A stretch of 64,000 bases of DNA from Leisingera sp. JC1 (GCF_001679925.1 NZ_LYUZ01000103.1:76359-140358); one strand, 5' to 3'. Positions 27,426-36,837 are shown, numbered from the stretch's first letter. Numbers and translations are program-made. The notes: a model not told the origin generated them from the sequence alone.

Positions 27426-28793
27426 ATGCAGACCATTTTCGCCCAGCGCGCCCGCCTGCCCCAAGGATGGGCTGAGAACCTCCGGCTGACAGTAGACAAC
27501 GGCCGGATTGCCTCAGTGGAAACCGGTGCCCAGCTGCAAGCTGGGGACGCGCAGGCAGACGTGCTTCTGCCGTCTCTGGGCAACCTGCACTCCCACAGCT
27601 TCCAGCGCGCCATGGCCGGAATGACCGAGTACCGAGCCGCCGGCAAGGACAGCTTCTGGACCTGGCGCGACCTGATGTACCGCTTTATGGACCGCATCAC
27701 GCCTGATCAATACGAGGCCATTGCCGCGCTGGTGTTCATGGAGATGCTGGAGGCCGGCTACGCATCTGTCGGCGAGTTCCACTACGTCCACCACCAGCCC
27801 GGCGGTGCGCGTTTTGCGTCGGTGACAGAGCTGAGCGAGCGGGTGTTTGCGGCGGCCAGCCAGACTGGCATCGGCCTGACGCACCTGCCGGTGCTTTACA
27901 CCTATGGCGGAGCAGGGAAACAGGCTCTAAGCGGGGGGCAGCAGCGGTTTGGCAATTCGGTTGGCGCGTTTTTCGAACTGGTTGAACGCGCCCGGGGCAT
28001 TGCCGCGCGGGACCTGCCCCAGGATGCCCGCGTCGGCATCGCACCGCATTCGCTGCGCGCCACATGCCCGGAGGATCTGGCCGAGGTGCTGCAGATCCAG
28101 AACGGGCTGCCGGTGCACATCCACATCTCCGAGCAGCCCAAGGAAGTGGCCGACATCAGCGCCTGGCTGGGCGCGCGGCCTGTTGAATGGCTTCTGGAAA
28201 ACACAGCCGTTGATGGCAAATGGTGCCTGATCCACGCCACCCATATGACCAGTGCTGAGACCATCGGCATGGCGCGCTCCGGCGCCATTGCGGGCCTCTG
28301 CCCGATCACTGAGGCCAATCTGGGCGACGGGCCGTTCAACGGGGTAGAATACTTGGCGCACGACGGGGCATTTGGGGTTGGTTCAGACTCTAATGTACGG
28401 ATATCGCTGCCGGAAGAGCTGCGGACGCTGGAGTACTCCCAACGCCTGCGGGATCTGGCGCGCAATGTGCTGGTGCCGGGTGAGGGCTCGGTTGGCGAGA
28501 CGTTGTACTTGGGAGCGGCAAAGGGCGGCGCGCAAGCGCTTGGGCGCGATGCCGGGCGGATCGAGGAAGGCGCGCTGGCGGATCTGGTGGCGATTGACAG
28601 CACAGTGTCGGCCCTCTGCGCGTTGAAACCGGAGCAGATGCTGGACGGTCTCTGCTTTGCGGCTGGCGATGACACTGTAACGGATGTCTGGAGCGCCGGC
28701 CGCCATGTGGTACAACAGGGCCGCCATATCGCACGGAACAGCGTGGTTGCAGCCTACAAGATGGCAATCAAGGAACTGCTGAACAGTCTCTAA
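27426..28793 (+). CDS. hutF: Formimidoylglutamate deiminase
   Basis: A 455-residue amidohydrolase that converts N-formimidoyl-glutamate to N-formyl-glutamate and ammonia in the five-step histidine catabolic route. The metal-binding HSHSFQRAM (His55, His57) is typical, with EFHYVHHQPGG and HIHISEQPKEV further on and the SDSNVRISLPEELR segment near the C-terminus. Length and motifs match HutF rather than guanine or cytosine deaminases. The other hut genes are not visible downstream. Its stop codon overlaps that of the convergent hutD. Confidence 0.92.
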   Translation: MQTIFAQRARLPQGWAENLRLTVDNGRIASVETGAQLQAGDAQADVLLPSLGNLHSHSFQRAMAGMTEYRAAGKDSFWTWRDLMYRFMDRITPDQYEAIAALVFMEMLEAGYASVGEFHYVHHQPGGARFASVTELSERVFAAASQTGIGLTHLPVLYTYGGAGKQALSGGQQRFGNSVGAFFELVERARGIAARDLPQDARVGIAPHSLRATCPEDLAEVLQIQNGLPVHIHISEQPKEVADISAWLGARPVEWLLENTAVDGKWCLIHATHMTSAETIGMARSGAIAGLCPITEANLGDGPFNGVEYLAHDGAFGVGSDSNVRISLPEELRTLEYSQRLRDLARNVLVPGEGSVGETLYLGAAKGGAQALGRDAGRIEEGALADLVAIDSTVSALCALKPEQMLDGLCFAAGDDTVTDVWSAGRHVVQQGRHIARNSVVAAYKMAIKELLNSL

Positions 28794-29323
28794 ACAGGCA
28801 GTATCCGCCCTTGGACAACAGTGCCGCCGCCGGTGATCAGCGCGGCGCCGGCGCCTTGTGTAACAATCCCTTCGCCGGGACCAAGCCGGCCTGTGCCCGC
28901 CGCCTCCAGGCTGCCCGAGACCACAAACAGCACGCTCAGCCCTTCGACCTCCGGCACCGGGCCATCGGTAAGAATATCAGGGGCTGCCGTCACCCGTGCC
29001 GGATCATAGATCACATTGAAGGCCTTGCAGGGCCCATCGCGCAACTGGCAGTCCAGCGCCACTCCGCCATCGAAACACAACGGATCAAGCGGCCGGGCCT
29101 CCAGCCGTACGGTTTCATTCGACAGGGTGTGTCCCGCCCCTTCGACGATGCAATGGATACGGGCGAGGCCAGGAAATGCAGAAAAAGGGCCGTTCCGGGT
29201 GATGTCTGCCAAGCTCAGCCGCCACGCCAGCTTTCCATCATCACTATGCGACGCCAGTTCCCGGGTCACGCCGCCGCCGTTCTTCCACGGCACGGGCTGG
29301 GCGGTCAGGGTAGAGAAGCGCAT
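28790..29323 (-). CDS. hutD: HutD-family protein
   Basis: A 177-residue bicupin-like protein of the HutD/Ves family. Marks are VPWKNGGGVTREL near the N-terminus, WRLSLADITRNGPFSAFPGL and the C-terminal cupin half. HutD is associated with histidine utilisation and is proposed to limit or sense formylglutamate; the mechanism is not settled. It is convergent with hutF, with stop codons overlapping by four bases, which supports a functional association but excludes a shared transcript. Confidence 0.9.
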   Translation of the reverse strand: MRFSTLTAQPVPWKNGGGVTRELASHSDDGKLAWRLSLADITRNGPFSAFPGLARIHCIVEGAGHTLSNETVRLEARPLDPLCFDGGVALDCQLRDGPCKAFNVIYDPARVTAAPDILTDGPVPEVEGLSVLFVVSGSLEAAGTGRLGPGEGIVTQGAGAALITGGGTVVQGRILPV

Positions 29324-29468
29324 TGCAGGATCCTTGCAGCTGGTCGTTCAATCAAGGCATAAGTCCCGGATGCCTGGAACTGCAAGGTTTCCGTTACCCG
29401 CTCCTCCGGCCCGTGCCGCCCGCGCAATTTGATTGACCATGCCCCTGCCCCGGCGCTATGGCGGCGCC

Positions 29469-29816
29469 ATGGAAAAGAAGAAACCCTCCCGCCAGCAAGT
29501 CTATACCCTGCTTGTCCAGATCGGACGCAAGGAGGGGGACGGCCTGCCCGATGGCGCCACCGGTGCTGCGCTGATGATTTATGCCTCTGGCATTGATGAA
29601 GCTGAGGCGGTGCGGGAAACGGTGGCGATCCTTAAACAGGCCGATACCGCACCGCTGGACGTGACCGGATACGGCACGCTGGAAGAGCGCGAGGCCGAAG
29701 GCCATGAAATCGGCGATGAGGAACGTGATCTGATGCAGCGGGCGCTGGAAGAAAACGCGGTGATTGTCGCTCAGATGACCCCGTTCTTCGACGGCGAAGA
29801 GCCGGTTTTCCACTAG
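29469..29816 (+). CDS. Conserved hypothetical protein
   Basis: A 115-residue acidic cytoplasmic protein without recognised domain: MEKKKPSRQQVYTLLVQIGR, a loop, DEAEAVRETVAILKQAD, EEREAEGHEIGDEERDLMQR and a short end. The helix-rich, charged composition and normal codon use suggest a real gene. ATGs at 29439 and 29469 are possible starts; I took the second because the first region reads like untranslated leader. It is convergent with the iGluR-like gene, with 9 bases between stop codons. Confidence 0.55.
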   Translation: MEKKKPSRQQVYTLLVQIGRKEGDGLPDGATGAALMIYASGIDEAEAVRETVAILKQADTAPLDVTGYGTLEEREAEGHEIGDEERDLMQRALEENAVIVAQMTPFFDGEEPVFH

Positions 29817-29825
29817 CAGAAGACG

Positions 29826-30881
29826 TCAGTTCTGACTGCCGAACCATTTGCGGTAGAGGGCGTCATAGCTGCCGTCCTCCTGCATCGTCAGAAGCGCCTG
29901 ATTAACATCCTCTACCAGCGGCGATCCGGCCGGGAAGACCAGCCCGTAATTTTCGCGCAGGAACGGCTGGCCGATGGTCTGCCCGTATTTATGCCCGCCC
30001 TGCTGCTCGTAGAACTTCAGCACCGGAGCATCGAAGACAACCGCCTTGATCTCAGACGCCTCAAACGCAGCGAGCATACCTTCCAAACCTTCGAAAGCGG
30101 CATAATCGATCTCGCGCCGGTCGAGGAACCCCGCAGCGGTGGAGCCGCCAATGGTGCCGACGGACCTGCCGTAGAGGTCATTGACTGAATTCACAGAGCC
30201 ACTGATCGCCTCGACCGTCATCACCGCGGTGATCTTGGCAACAAAGATTGAAACGACGAACAACGAAGAGATCACCAGCAGCACGCCGAACATGCGTCCG
30301 ACAGGCGTGCGCGGCACCCGTTCCTCAAACCCGCCATTCACCACCAGGTTCAACGCCCACCAGAAAGACGGAAACCAGGCCTCCTTCAGCGGGCGGTCGA
30401 AATAGGGCTGGGCGCGGCGTTCAAATGCCCACATCATCATGCCGCCCCCGAACAGCAGCAGAAAAGCGATGCCGATGGCGGCGGCAAGGTCCCAGGACAA
30501 CAGCGCCCGCAACAGCGACGGCTCGCGGATATCATCGGCCTGCACCATGATCTGAAGGCCGCTTTCGAATATCGGATGGCTGAAGTCCATCTGGATCTCG
30601 CGGGATGCCGTGATCGAGATATTGGCCGCCGCCAGATCCGCCTCGCCGTTGCGGACGCCGTCCAGCATCTCTGCAAAGCTGCCGGTGCGGTTTATGCGGT
30701 ATTCCAGATCCAGCCGCTCGGCCAGGATCTTGAACAGTTCAAGCGAGAATCCGGTGTCGCGGCCCTCTTCCACCATGGAGAACGGCGGCCGGGTCACGGT
30801 GTTGACCGTCAGAACCTGCGCAGAGAGCAATTGCCCCCAAAGCACAAAAAGGGCAGCGGTGATCAGGCGGAAGTACAGCAC
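29826..30881 (-). CDS. Prokaryotic ionotropic-glutamate-receptor-like channel protein
   Basis: A ~351-residue protein with a signal peptide ([20 protein letters not shown], cut before QVLTV). The periplasmic type-3 solute-binding lobe starts [15 protein letters not shown] and carries [20 protein letters not shown], the iGluR ligand motif with its Arg. A membrane helix ([20 protein letters not shown]), a re-entrant-loop region ([20 protein letters not shown]) and a second helix ([20 protein letters not shown]) split the lobe; the MTVE after it matches the iGluR post-M3 LTVE. The second lobe follows. No M4 helix is present, as in GluR0. The filter lacks TVGYGD. The start is uncertain: GTG at 30881 gives the best signal peptide, while a TTG frame begins at 30947. 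Confidence 0.75.
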   Translation of the reverse strand: MLYFRLITAALFVLWGQLLSAQVLTVNTVTRPPFSMVEEGRDTGFSLELFKILAERLDLEYRINRTGSFAEMLDGVRNGEADLAAANISITASREIQMDFSHPIFESGLQIMVQADDIREPSLLRALLSWDLAAAIGIAFLLLFGGGMMMWAFERRAQPYFDRPLKEAWFPSFWWALNLVVNGGFEERVPRTPVGRMFGVLLVISSLFVVSIFVAKITAVMTVEAISGSVNSVNDLYGRSVGTIGGSTAAGFLDRREIDYAAFEGLEGMLAAFEASEIKAVVFDAPVLKFYEQQGGHKYGQTIGQPFLRENYGLVFPAGSPLVEDVNQALLTMQEDGSYDALYRKWFGSQN

Positions 30882-31137
30882 GGAAACGCTCGGATTGGCC
30901 TCTGATAGAGTTCCAACGTCCTTAGGCGGATCACCTTTTCCACGCAAGCGATTTGGCCGCAGAGGCAGAATTGCCGCCGGAACTGTGTCCGGCAGGCAGC
31001 CCGAGCGGCGGTTTTGAGGTACCTGGCGGCCTTCGCCTGTCTGGCGTTATCCTTCAGTTTCAGTGTCTGTGCTGTGAATTGCGCTGCGCCGCGATCCGGG
31101 CTAGGCCTGTGCCATCCGGAACCTGAGGAGCCAGCCG

Positions 31138-32283
31138 ATGCCGCAAACCAACCCTGCCCGCCTGACCGCCGACTTGATCCGCTGCCCGTCGGTCACGCCT
31201 GAGGAGGGCGGCGCATTGGCTCTGCTGGAAAAACTGCTGAGCGAGGCAGGGTTCACCTGCACCCGCGCAGACCGGGGCGAAGTCAGCAACCTGTTTGCCC
31301 GCTGGGGGTCCAAGGCCCACGCCAGAACCTTCGGCTTCAACGGCCATACCGACGTGGTGCCGCTGGGCGATGAAGCTGCCTGGACCATGCCGCCCTTCGG
31401 CGCAGAGGAAAAGGACGGATTCATGTACGGGCGCGGCGCCACCGACATGAAATCAGGTGTTGCCGCCTTTGCTGCGGCGGCCGTGGACTTCGTGCAGGAC
31501 ACACCGCCGGACGGATCCATCATCCTGACCATTACTGGCGACGAAGAAGGCCCCGCCGTGGACGGCACCACCGCACTCTTGGACTATATGGACCGCGCAG
31601 GTGAACAGATGTCGGTTTGCCTGGTGGGCGAACCGACCTGCCCCGATGAGATGGGCGAGATGATCAAGATCGGCCGCCGCGGCTCCATGACGGCCTGGTT
31701 CACGGTGACCGGTGTGCAGGGGCATTCGGCCTACCCTCACCGCGCCAACAATCCGCTGAACGCAATGGCGCGGCTGATGGACCGGCTGGCAAGCCATGAG
31801 CTGGACCAAGGGACAGAGCATTTCGATGCCTCCACCCTGGCCGTAGTCACCATCGACACCGGCAATAGTGCGACCAACGTGATCCCGGCTCAGGCCACCT
31901 CTGCGGTGAATATCCGATTCAACGACGCCCATTCCGGCGCCGGCCTGACGGAGTGGCTGCAGGATGAGGCGGACAAGGTGGCAACGGAATTCGGTGTCGA
32001 AATCGGGATGGAGGTGAAAGTCTCCGGCGAGAGCTTCATTACCCCGCCGGGCGCGCTGTCTGATTTGGTCTCGAAAGCGGTTGAGGCGGAAACTGGCCGC
32101 AAGCCTGAACTGTCAACCACTGGCGGCACCTCCGACGCGCGGTTCGTGAAAAATCACTGCCCGGTGGTGGAATTCGGCCTGGTTGGCAAAACCATGCACC
32201 AGGTGGATGAACGAGTCGAGGTTGCCCAGATCCACCAGTTGAAAGCCATCTACACCCGCATCCTGCAGGATTATTTCGCATGA
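31138..32283 (+). CDS. dapE: Succinyl-diaminopimelate desuccinylase
   Basis: A 381-residue M20-family zinc peptidase-like enzyme that hydrolyses N-succinyl-LL-diaminopimelate, downstream of DapD in lysine synthesis. Metal ligands lie in [35 protein letters not shown] and VGEPTC, and [10 protein letters not shown] and [19 protein letters not shown] close the family pattern. The start ATG follows TGAGGAGCCAGCCG. It overlaps the GNAT gene by four bases (ATGA), and that gene overlaps the next, forming a tight three-gene operon. Confidence 0.95.
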   Translation: MPQTNPARLTADLIRCPSVTPEEGGALALLEKLLSEAGFTCTRADRGEVSNLFARWGSKAHARTFGFNGHTDVVPLGDEAAWTMPPFGAEEKDGFMYGRGATDMKSGVAAFAAAAVDFVQDTPPDGSIILTITGDEEGPAVDGTTALLDYMDRAGEQMSVCLVGEPTCPDEMGEMIKIGRRGSMTAWFTVTGVQGHSAYPHRANNPLNAMARLMDRLASHELDQGTEHFDASTLAVVTIDTGNSATNVIPAQATSAVNIRFNDAHSGAGLTEWLQDEADKVATEFGVEIGMEVKVSGESFITPPGALSDLVSKAVEAETGRKPELSTTGGTSDARFVKNHCPVVEFGLVGKTMHQVDERVEVAQIHQLKAIYTRILQDYFA

Positions 32284-32705
32284 GCCTGAGCATTTCGATC
32301 ACCGAGGAACTACAGACATGCTTTGCCTTGCGACACCAAGTGTTCGTGGAGGAGCAAGGTGTGCCGGTGGAGGAGGAGCAGGACGACCTGGACCCCTCTG
32401 CCACCCATCTTCTGGCGCTGCAGGACGGTGTGCCGGTTGGGACAGCGCGGATTGTGTTCAACGGTAACACCGCCAAGATCGGCCGGGTTTGCGTGCTGCC
32501 CTCTACCCGCGGCACCGGGCTCGGCGCCAAGCTGATCGAGGCCGCAGTGGATACCGCACGGGCGCATCCCGGCGTAACCAGGGCCAAACTTGGTGCGCAG
32601 ATCCATGCGCTCAGGTTCTATGAGAAGCTTGGCTTCACCGCCCTTGGCCCGGTCTATGACGATGCCGGCATCGACCACCGGGACATGGTGCGCGATTTCA
32701 CGTGA
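32280..32705 (+). CDS. GNAT-family N-acetyltransferase (ElaA-like)
   Basis: A 141-residue single-domain GNAT enzyme. The acetyl-CoA loop is [20 protein letters not shown] (R-G-x-G pattern), with the opening [16 protein letters not shown] typical of the ElaA/PhnO-like subgroup and LRFYEKLGF at the end. The acceptor substrate is unknown. The start ATG lies in the dapE stop (ATGA); its own stop overlaps a GTG start of the next gene (GTGA). Co-translation with dapE is likely, but no role in lysine synthesis is implied. Confidence 0.9.
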   Translation: MSLSISITEELQTCFALRHQVFVEEQGVPVEEEQDDLDPSATHLLALQDGVPVGTARIVFNGNTAKIGRVCVLPSTRGTGLGAKLIEAAVDTARAHPGVTRAKLGAQIHALRFYEKLGFTALGPVYDDAGIDHRDMVRDFT

Positions 32706-33274
32706 AACGCTGCCTGGTCATCATGGTCAAGGAACCGCGGCCCGGACGGGTCAAGACACGTCTGGGCCGCGACTTAGGCGTGATCCCGGCCACCTGGTGG
32801 TTCCGCCATCAATCCGCCCGGCTGATCCGGCGGCTGCGCGATCCGCGCTGGCAGATCGTGCTGGCAGTGGCGCCGGACACAGCTGTGTACTCCAAGGTCT
32901 GGCCCGCTGATTTGCCCCGCCTGGTGCAAGGGGGCGGTAATTTGGGAGAACGGATGAAGCGGATGCTGCGGTCCGTTCCTGGGCCTGTCTGCCTGATCGG
33001 CGCCGACATTCCCGGTATCACCCGCAGCCATATCTCTCGTGCGTTCTCGGCCCTCGGCAATCACGACGCAGTCTTCGGCCCAGCAGCAGACGGCGGTTAT
33101 TGGCTGGTGGGCACCAATCATCCGTCCCGCCTGCCGCAAGGCATGTTTGAAAATGTCCGCTGGTCCAGCGAACATGCGCTGGCTGACACGCTGAACACCC
33201 TGCCCGGCTGGCGCATCGCGCTGACCGATACCCTGCGGGACGTCGATACCGCTGCGGATCTGCCGCGGTGCTGA
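32702..33274 (+). CDS. DUF2064/TIGR04282 glycosyltransferase-like protein
   Basis: A 190-residue GT-A-like protein of the DUF2064/TIGR04282 group. Marks are LVIMVKEPRPGRVKTRLGRD (nucleotide-binding opening), LIGADIPGITRSHISRA (D-x-P-type motif), AVFGPAADGGYWLVG and DVDTAADL at the end. Relatives are annotated as glycosyltransferases or nucleotidyltransferases; the reaction is not established. The start is the GTG at 32702, overlapping the GNAT stop by four bases. Confidence 0.82.
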   Translation: MKRCLVIMVKEPRPGRVKTRLGRDLGVIPATWWFRHQSARLIRRLRDPRWQIVLAVAPDTAVYSKVWPADLPRLVQGGGNLGERMKRMLRSVPGPVCLIGADIPGITRSHISRAFSALGNHDAVFGPAADGGYWLVGTNHPSRLPQGMFENVRWSSEHALADTLNTLPGWRIALTDTLRDVDTAADLPRC

Positions 33275-33325
33275 CGCTTCGCTTTTCACCATGACGCCGC
33301 CCCCGCGCCATGCTACGCGGGAAGT

Positions 33326-35599
33326 ATGAGCCGTATTCCCTCCAAGGCCGAAATCCTCGACTGGATCTCCGCCAACCCGACCCATACCTCCAAGCGCGAC
33401 ATTGCCAAGGCCTTTGGCATCAAGGGCGCCGATCGCATCGACCTCAAGCGCATCCTGAAGGAGCTGGAGGCGGAAGGGCATTTGCAGAAGCGCAAGAAGA
33501 CCTACCGCGACCCGGACCAGCTGCCGCCGGTGACGGTGCTGCAGGTGAAGGCACCGAACGAGGATGGCGACCTGTACGGGCGTCCGCTGGAATGGCATGG
33601 CGAAGGTGTAGAGCCGATCATCCTGATCCTGACCAAACCCTCGGACCCGGCACTGGGCGAGGGCGATAAGATCCTGGCCAAGCTGCAGATGGTCCCGGAT
33701 CAGGACCACAATTACGAGGCGCGGCTGATCCGCCGGATCGGCACCAACCCCAAGCGGGTTCTGGGCATCTTCCGCAAAGGATCCGAAGGCGGGCGGATTG
33801 TGCCAATCGACAAGGCTGCGTCGAATGAATGGATGGTGGCGCAGGATGCGGTCAATGGCGCCAAGGACGGCGAACTGGTCGAGGCCGAGCAGGCTGGCCC
33901 CAAGGGCCGCATGGGCCTGCCGCGCGCGCGGATCGTGGAACGGCTGGGCGACCCGACCGCACCCAAGGCGGTGTCGCTTATCGCCATCCATCAGCACGGC
34001 ATTCCCGACCATTTCCCCGATGCGGTGATGGCTGAGGCCGATGCGGCGAAACCGGTGGGCCTGAAGGGGCGAGAGGACCTGCGCGAGCTGCCCCTGGTCA
34101 CCATCGACCCGGCAGACGCGCGCGACCATGACGACGCGTGTTTTGCCCACGCTGACGACGACCCGAAAAACCCCGGCGGCCATGTGATCTGGGTGGCAAT
34201 TGCCGATGTCGCAGCCTATGTGCGCCCCGGCTCGGCGCTGGACCGCGAGGCGAAGAAGCGCGGCAACTCCAGCTATTTCCCCGACCGCGTGGTGCCGATG
34301 CTGCCGGACCGGCTGTCAGGCGACCTGTGCTCCTTGCACGAAGGCGTGCCGCGGGCCTGTATCGCTGTACGGATGCAGGTGGACGCCGAGGGAAACAAGC
34401 TGTCACACAAATTCGTGCGCGGTCTGATGCAATCTGTGGCTTCGCTCAATTACGCCGAGGTGCAGGAGGCGCAGGACGGCAATGCGAACGACAAGACCGC
34501 ACCGCTGCTGGATGACGTGATCAAGCCGCTGTTTGCTGCATACCAAGCTCTAACAAAGGCAAGAGCCGCGCGGGAGCCGCTGGATCTCGACCTGCCTGAG
34601 CGCAAGATCGTGCTGGATGAGGATGGCAATGTGACCTCGGTTGCCTTCCGCGACAGGTTGGATGCGCACAAGCTGATTGAGGAGTTCATGATCCTCGCCA
34701 ATGTGGCCGCAGCTGAAACGCTGATCAAGAAACGTTCGCCGCTGTTGTTTCGGGTGCATGAGGAGCCGGCACAGGAGAAACTGGAAGCTCTGCGCGAGAC
34801 CGCGCAGGCAGCGGGCCTCAGCCTGGCCAAGGGTCAGGTGCTGCAGACACGGCACTTGAACGCGCTCTTGAACCAGGCAGCGGGCACGGATGATGCGGAG
34901 CTGATCAACATCTCCACCCTGCGGTCGATGCAGCAGGCCTACTACAATCCGGAGAACTTCGGGCATTTCGGCTTGGCGCTGCGCAACTACGCGCATTTCA
35001 CCTCACCGATCCGCCGTTATGCCGACTTGATCGTGCACCGCTCTCTGATCTCCTCGCACGGCTGGGGGGACGACGGGCTTGATGAGGCCCAGATCGAGCG
35101 GCTGGAAGATACTGCCACCCATATTTCCGACACCGAGCGGCGCTCGATGATTGCGGAACGGGACACCACGGACCGCTATTTGGCCTCCTACCTCAGTGAG
35201 CGTGTGGGCAACGAGTTCGAAGGCCGGATCAGCGGCATCGCTCGCTTTGGCGCCTTTGTGAAGCTGGACGAGACCGGCGCCGACGGGCTGGTGCCAGTGC
35301 GCTCCATCGGGCGGGAGTTTTTCCACTTTGACGCCCAGTCCGGCACGCTGACAGGGGCGGACACCGGCATGACCCTGACTATCGGCCAGCGCGTGACGGT
35401 GCGGCTGACTCAGGCGGCGCCTGTCACCGGCGGGCTGGAACTGGAGCTGCTGGCGCTGGACGCGGTCCCGATGCCCGCAGGCGGAGGCCAGCGCGGCCGC
35501 CGCAGCCCGGCAGGCCGCACGGTGAAGCGCAAGGCGGCCAAGTCCAAGCACAAGGCTGCCAAGGTGAAGCGCAAAGTGGAGCGCAAGCGGCGCAAATAG
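33326..35599 (+). CDS. rnr: Ribonuclease R
   Basis: A 757-residue 3'-5' exoribonuclease of the RNB family, active on structured RNA. An N-terminal helical domain (ILDWISANPTHTSKRDIAKA, FGIKGADR) is followed by cold-shock domains, the catalytic RNB domain with LVTIDPADARDHDDACFA, and a C-terminal S1 domain (FEGRISGIARFGAFVKL). A very basic tail (VKRKAAKSKHKAAKVKRK) ends the protein, as in other RNase R. The start is the ATG of MSRIPSKAE, 51 bases after the DUF2064 gene; it may share that operon. Confidence 0.95.
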   Translation: MSRIPSKAEILDWISANPTHTSKRDIAKAFGIKGADRIDLKRILKELEAEGHLQKRKKTYRDPDQLPPVTVLQVKAPNEDGDLYGRPLEWHGEGVEPIILILTKPSDPALGEGDKILAKLQMVPDQDHNYEARLIRRIGTNPKRVLGIFRKGSEGGRIVPIDKAASNEWMVAQDAVNGAKDGELVEAEQAGPKGRMGLPRARIVERLGDPTAPKAVSLIAIHQHGIPDHFPDAVMAEADAAKPVGLKGREDLRELPLVTIDPADARDHDDACFAHADDDPKNPGGHVIWVAIADVAAYVRPGSALDREAKKRGNSSYFPDRVVPMLPDRLSGDLCSLHEGVPRACIAVRMQVDAEGNKLSHKFVRGLMQSVASLNYAEVQEAQDGNANDKTAPLLDDVIKPLFAAYQALTKARAAREPLDLDLPERKIVLDEDGNVTSVAFRDRLDAHKLIEEFMILANVAAAETLIKKRSPLLFRVHEEPAQEKLEALRETAQAAGLSLAKGQVLQTRHLNALLNQAAGTDDAELINISTLRSMQQAYYNPENFGHFGLALRNYAHFTSPIRRYADLIVHRSLISSHGWGDDGLDEAQIERLEDTATHISDTERRSMIAERDTTDRYLASYLSERVGNEFEGRISGIARFGAFVKLDETGADGLVPVRSIGREFFHFDAQSGTLTGADTGMTLTIGQRVTVRLTQAAPVTGGLELELLALDAVPMPAGGGQRGRRSPAGRTVKRKAAKSKHKAAKVKRKVERKRRK

Positions 35600-35600
35600 A

Positions 35601-35621
35601 GTCTGCCCCGGTAGGGCAGAC
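35601..35621. terminator. Hairpin between rnr and DUF1801 genes
   Basis: GTCTGCCC-CGGTA-GGGCAGAC, perfect 8-base stem in the 32-base gap between convergent genes. There is no T run, so efficiency is uncertain. Confidence 0.55.
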
Positions 35622-35631
35622 CTGATCGGGT

Positions 35632-36054
35632 CTATGCCGGAATATCCAGCGGCGCGCGGATCTTGTAGGTCAGCGCCCGCTTGATCAGCCAGCCGTGTCG
35701 CAGCGGCTCCACATCCTCCGGGTCGTTAAACAGCACGGCGCGGGTCCCCTCAAACCGGTCCCAGGCAGGGAATGCCAAGGCAAACTCAGGGATCAGGCGG
35801 CTTTGGCAATGCACGAAGAGCGCAAAGCGTGCGCCTTTCGGCACCCCCAGCCGGAGGGTGGAACCCGTCCCGGTTTCCGGCGTGACGTAAGACGGCTGAC
35901 CCCAGCGCAGCACTTCCTCCACCCGACCCGCTTCCGGCGTTTCGGCGGCGGTTTCAAAGATCAGCTGCCGGAGCCTCAGCAGCCCCTCCCGCGCCAGCGG
36001 ATCAGAGACCGCAAAGGCGGCCTCGATCTCTGGACTGGCAAAGGCAGGTTTCAT
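35632..36054 (-). CDS. DUF1801-family protein
   Basis: A 140-residue protein of the DUF1801 (YdhG-like) family: LRLRQLIFETAAETPEAGRV, EEVLRWGQPSYVTPETGTGS, RLGVPKGARFALFVHCQSRL and the closing ALTYKIR. Function is unknown; the fold resembles small ligand-binding or iron-chaperone-like domains. I chose the ATG of MKPAFASPEIE, which overlaps the GST-like stop by four bases (ATGA), so the two genes form an operon divergent from the WYL regulator. Confidence 0.82.
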   Translation of the reverse strand: MKPAFASPEIEAAFAVSDPLAREGLLRLRQLIFETAAETPEAGRVEEVLRWGQPSYVTPETGTGSTLRLGVPKGARFALFVHCQSRLIPEFALAFPAWDRFEGTRAVLFNDPEDVEPLRHGWLIKRALTYKIRAPLDIPA

Positions 36055-36749
36055 GGCAAGGGCACCGTTTCGAACACACGGCTCAGATAGGCGCATAAAA
36101 CCTTGTCGCCCCGCAAGCGTTTGCTGACTGCCGAAGCCTCAGAGGTGTGCAGCATGGAGATCAGGAACGGCGCCACGCTCAAGTCAGCAGAGGTGATGCT
36201 GCCGCCCATCAGGAACGGACGTTCACTGGCAAGCACGGAGATAGGTTTCAGGTCCTGCTCCAGCCGGTGCATCCGGTCCGCTTTGCTGAAGCGTGCGAGG
36301 CCCTGCCAGTGGAGCCCGGCCTGGATTTCCCTCCTGACCGGGGCGCTGATCTCATCACGCATGGGTTCGGGAACCGGCTGGAAGATCTGATCCCGAACCT
36401 CGGGCCAGACCGTATCGTCATTCCAGCGCATTTGCAGCAGGTGCAGGCCCAGGTGGTATTCCGCCAGCCGGACCCAGGCGCGGGCGTGGGCGCGTTCTGC
36501 GGTGTTCAGACCTGCGTCGAAATCGGCCCCCTGCCCTTCCAGCCAGTCGCGGATGCCGTCGCTGTCGGCGATCTGTCCGTCCGGGGTTGCCAATACCGGC
36601 AGTTTCCGGTGCGGCATTTCAGTGGGGTCCAGCATGTCACTGCGCTGCCAGGGCAGGCCGGACAGCTCCAGCATCATTGCAGCTTTGATGCAAAAGGGGC
36701 TCATGCTGAACAACCCGAAGCCCGCGGGGAAGGTGAGGAGGGAAAGCAT
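36051..36749 (-). CDS. Glutathione S-transferase-like protein
   Basis: A 232-residue protein of the GST superfamily. The N-terminal thioredoxin-like half has FSMSPFCIKAAMMLELSGLP (SPFC in the active-site region), HRKLPVLATPDGQIADSDGI with the conserved cis-Pro and acidic residue, and the C-terminal helical half has RPFLMGGSITSADLSVAPFL, including the N-capping S/T-x-x-D motif. Substrate unknown. The start is the first ATG of the frame. It is the first gene of a two-gene operon, divergent from a WYL regulator with a dyad between them. Confidence 0.85.
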   Translation of the reverse strand: MLSLLTFPAGFGLFSMSPFCIKAAMMLELSGLPWQRSDMLDPTEMPHRKLPVLATPDGQIADSDGIRDWLEGQGADFDAGLNTAERAHARAWVRLAEYHLGLHLLQMRWNDDTVWPEVRDQIFQPVPEPMRDEISAPVRREIQAGLHWQGLARFSKADRMHRLEQDLKPISVLASERPFLMGGSITSADLSVAPFLISMLHTSEASAVSKRLRGDKVLCAYLSRVFETVPLP

Positions 36750-36800
36750 TTGTCAAATCCTGTTCGTTGCGTTTGCCCGCCCTTCTCTAAACCCGCCTGA

Positions 36801-36815
36801 TGACAGATAGTGTCA
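36801..36815. promoter_or_regulatory. Candidate operator TGACA-N5-TGTCA
   Basis: TGACAGATAGTGTCA lies between the divergent GST-like gene (start 36749) and the WYL regulator (start 36838). TGACA/TGTCA dyads are typical sites for YafY-type WYL regulators in this group (recalled, not checked). It would allow control of both directions. Confidence 0.55.
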
Positions 36816-36837
36816 ATAGGGCGTAGGATAGTCAGGC

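Noticed and set aside
31014-31202. A 62-codon frame with a signal-like N-terminus before dapE
   Set aside because: It starts with TTG, lacks a good ribosome site and overlaps dapE by 65 bases in another frame; the hydrophobic start is probably chance.
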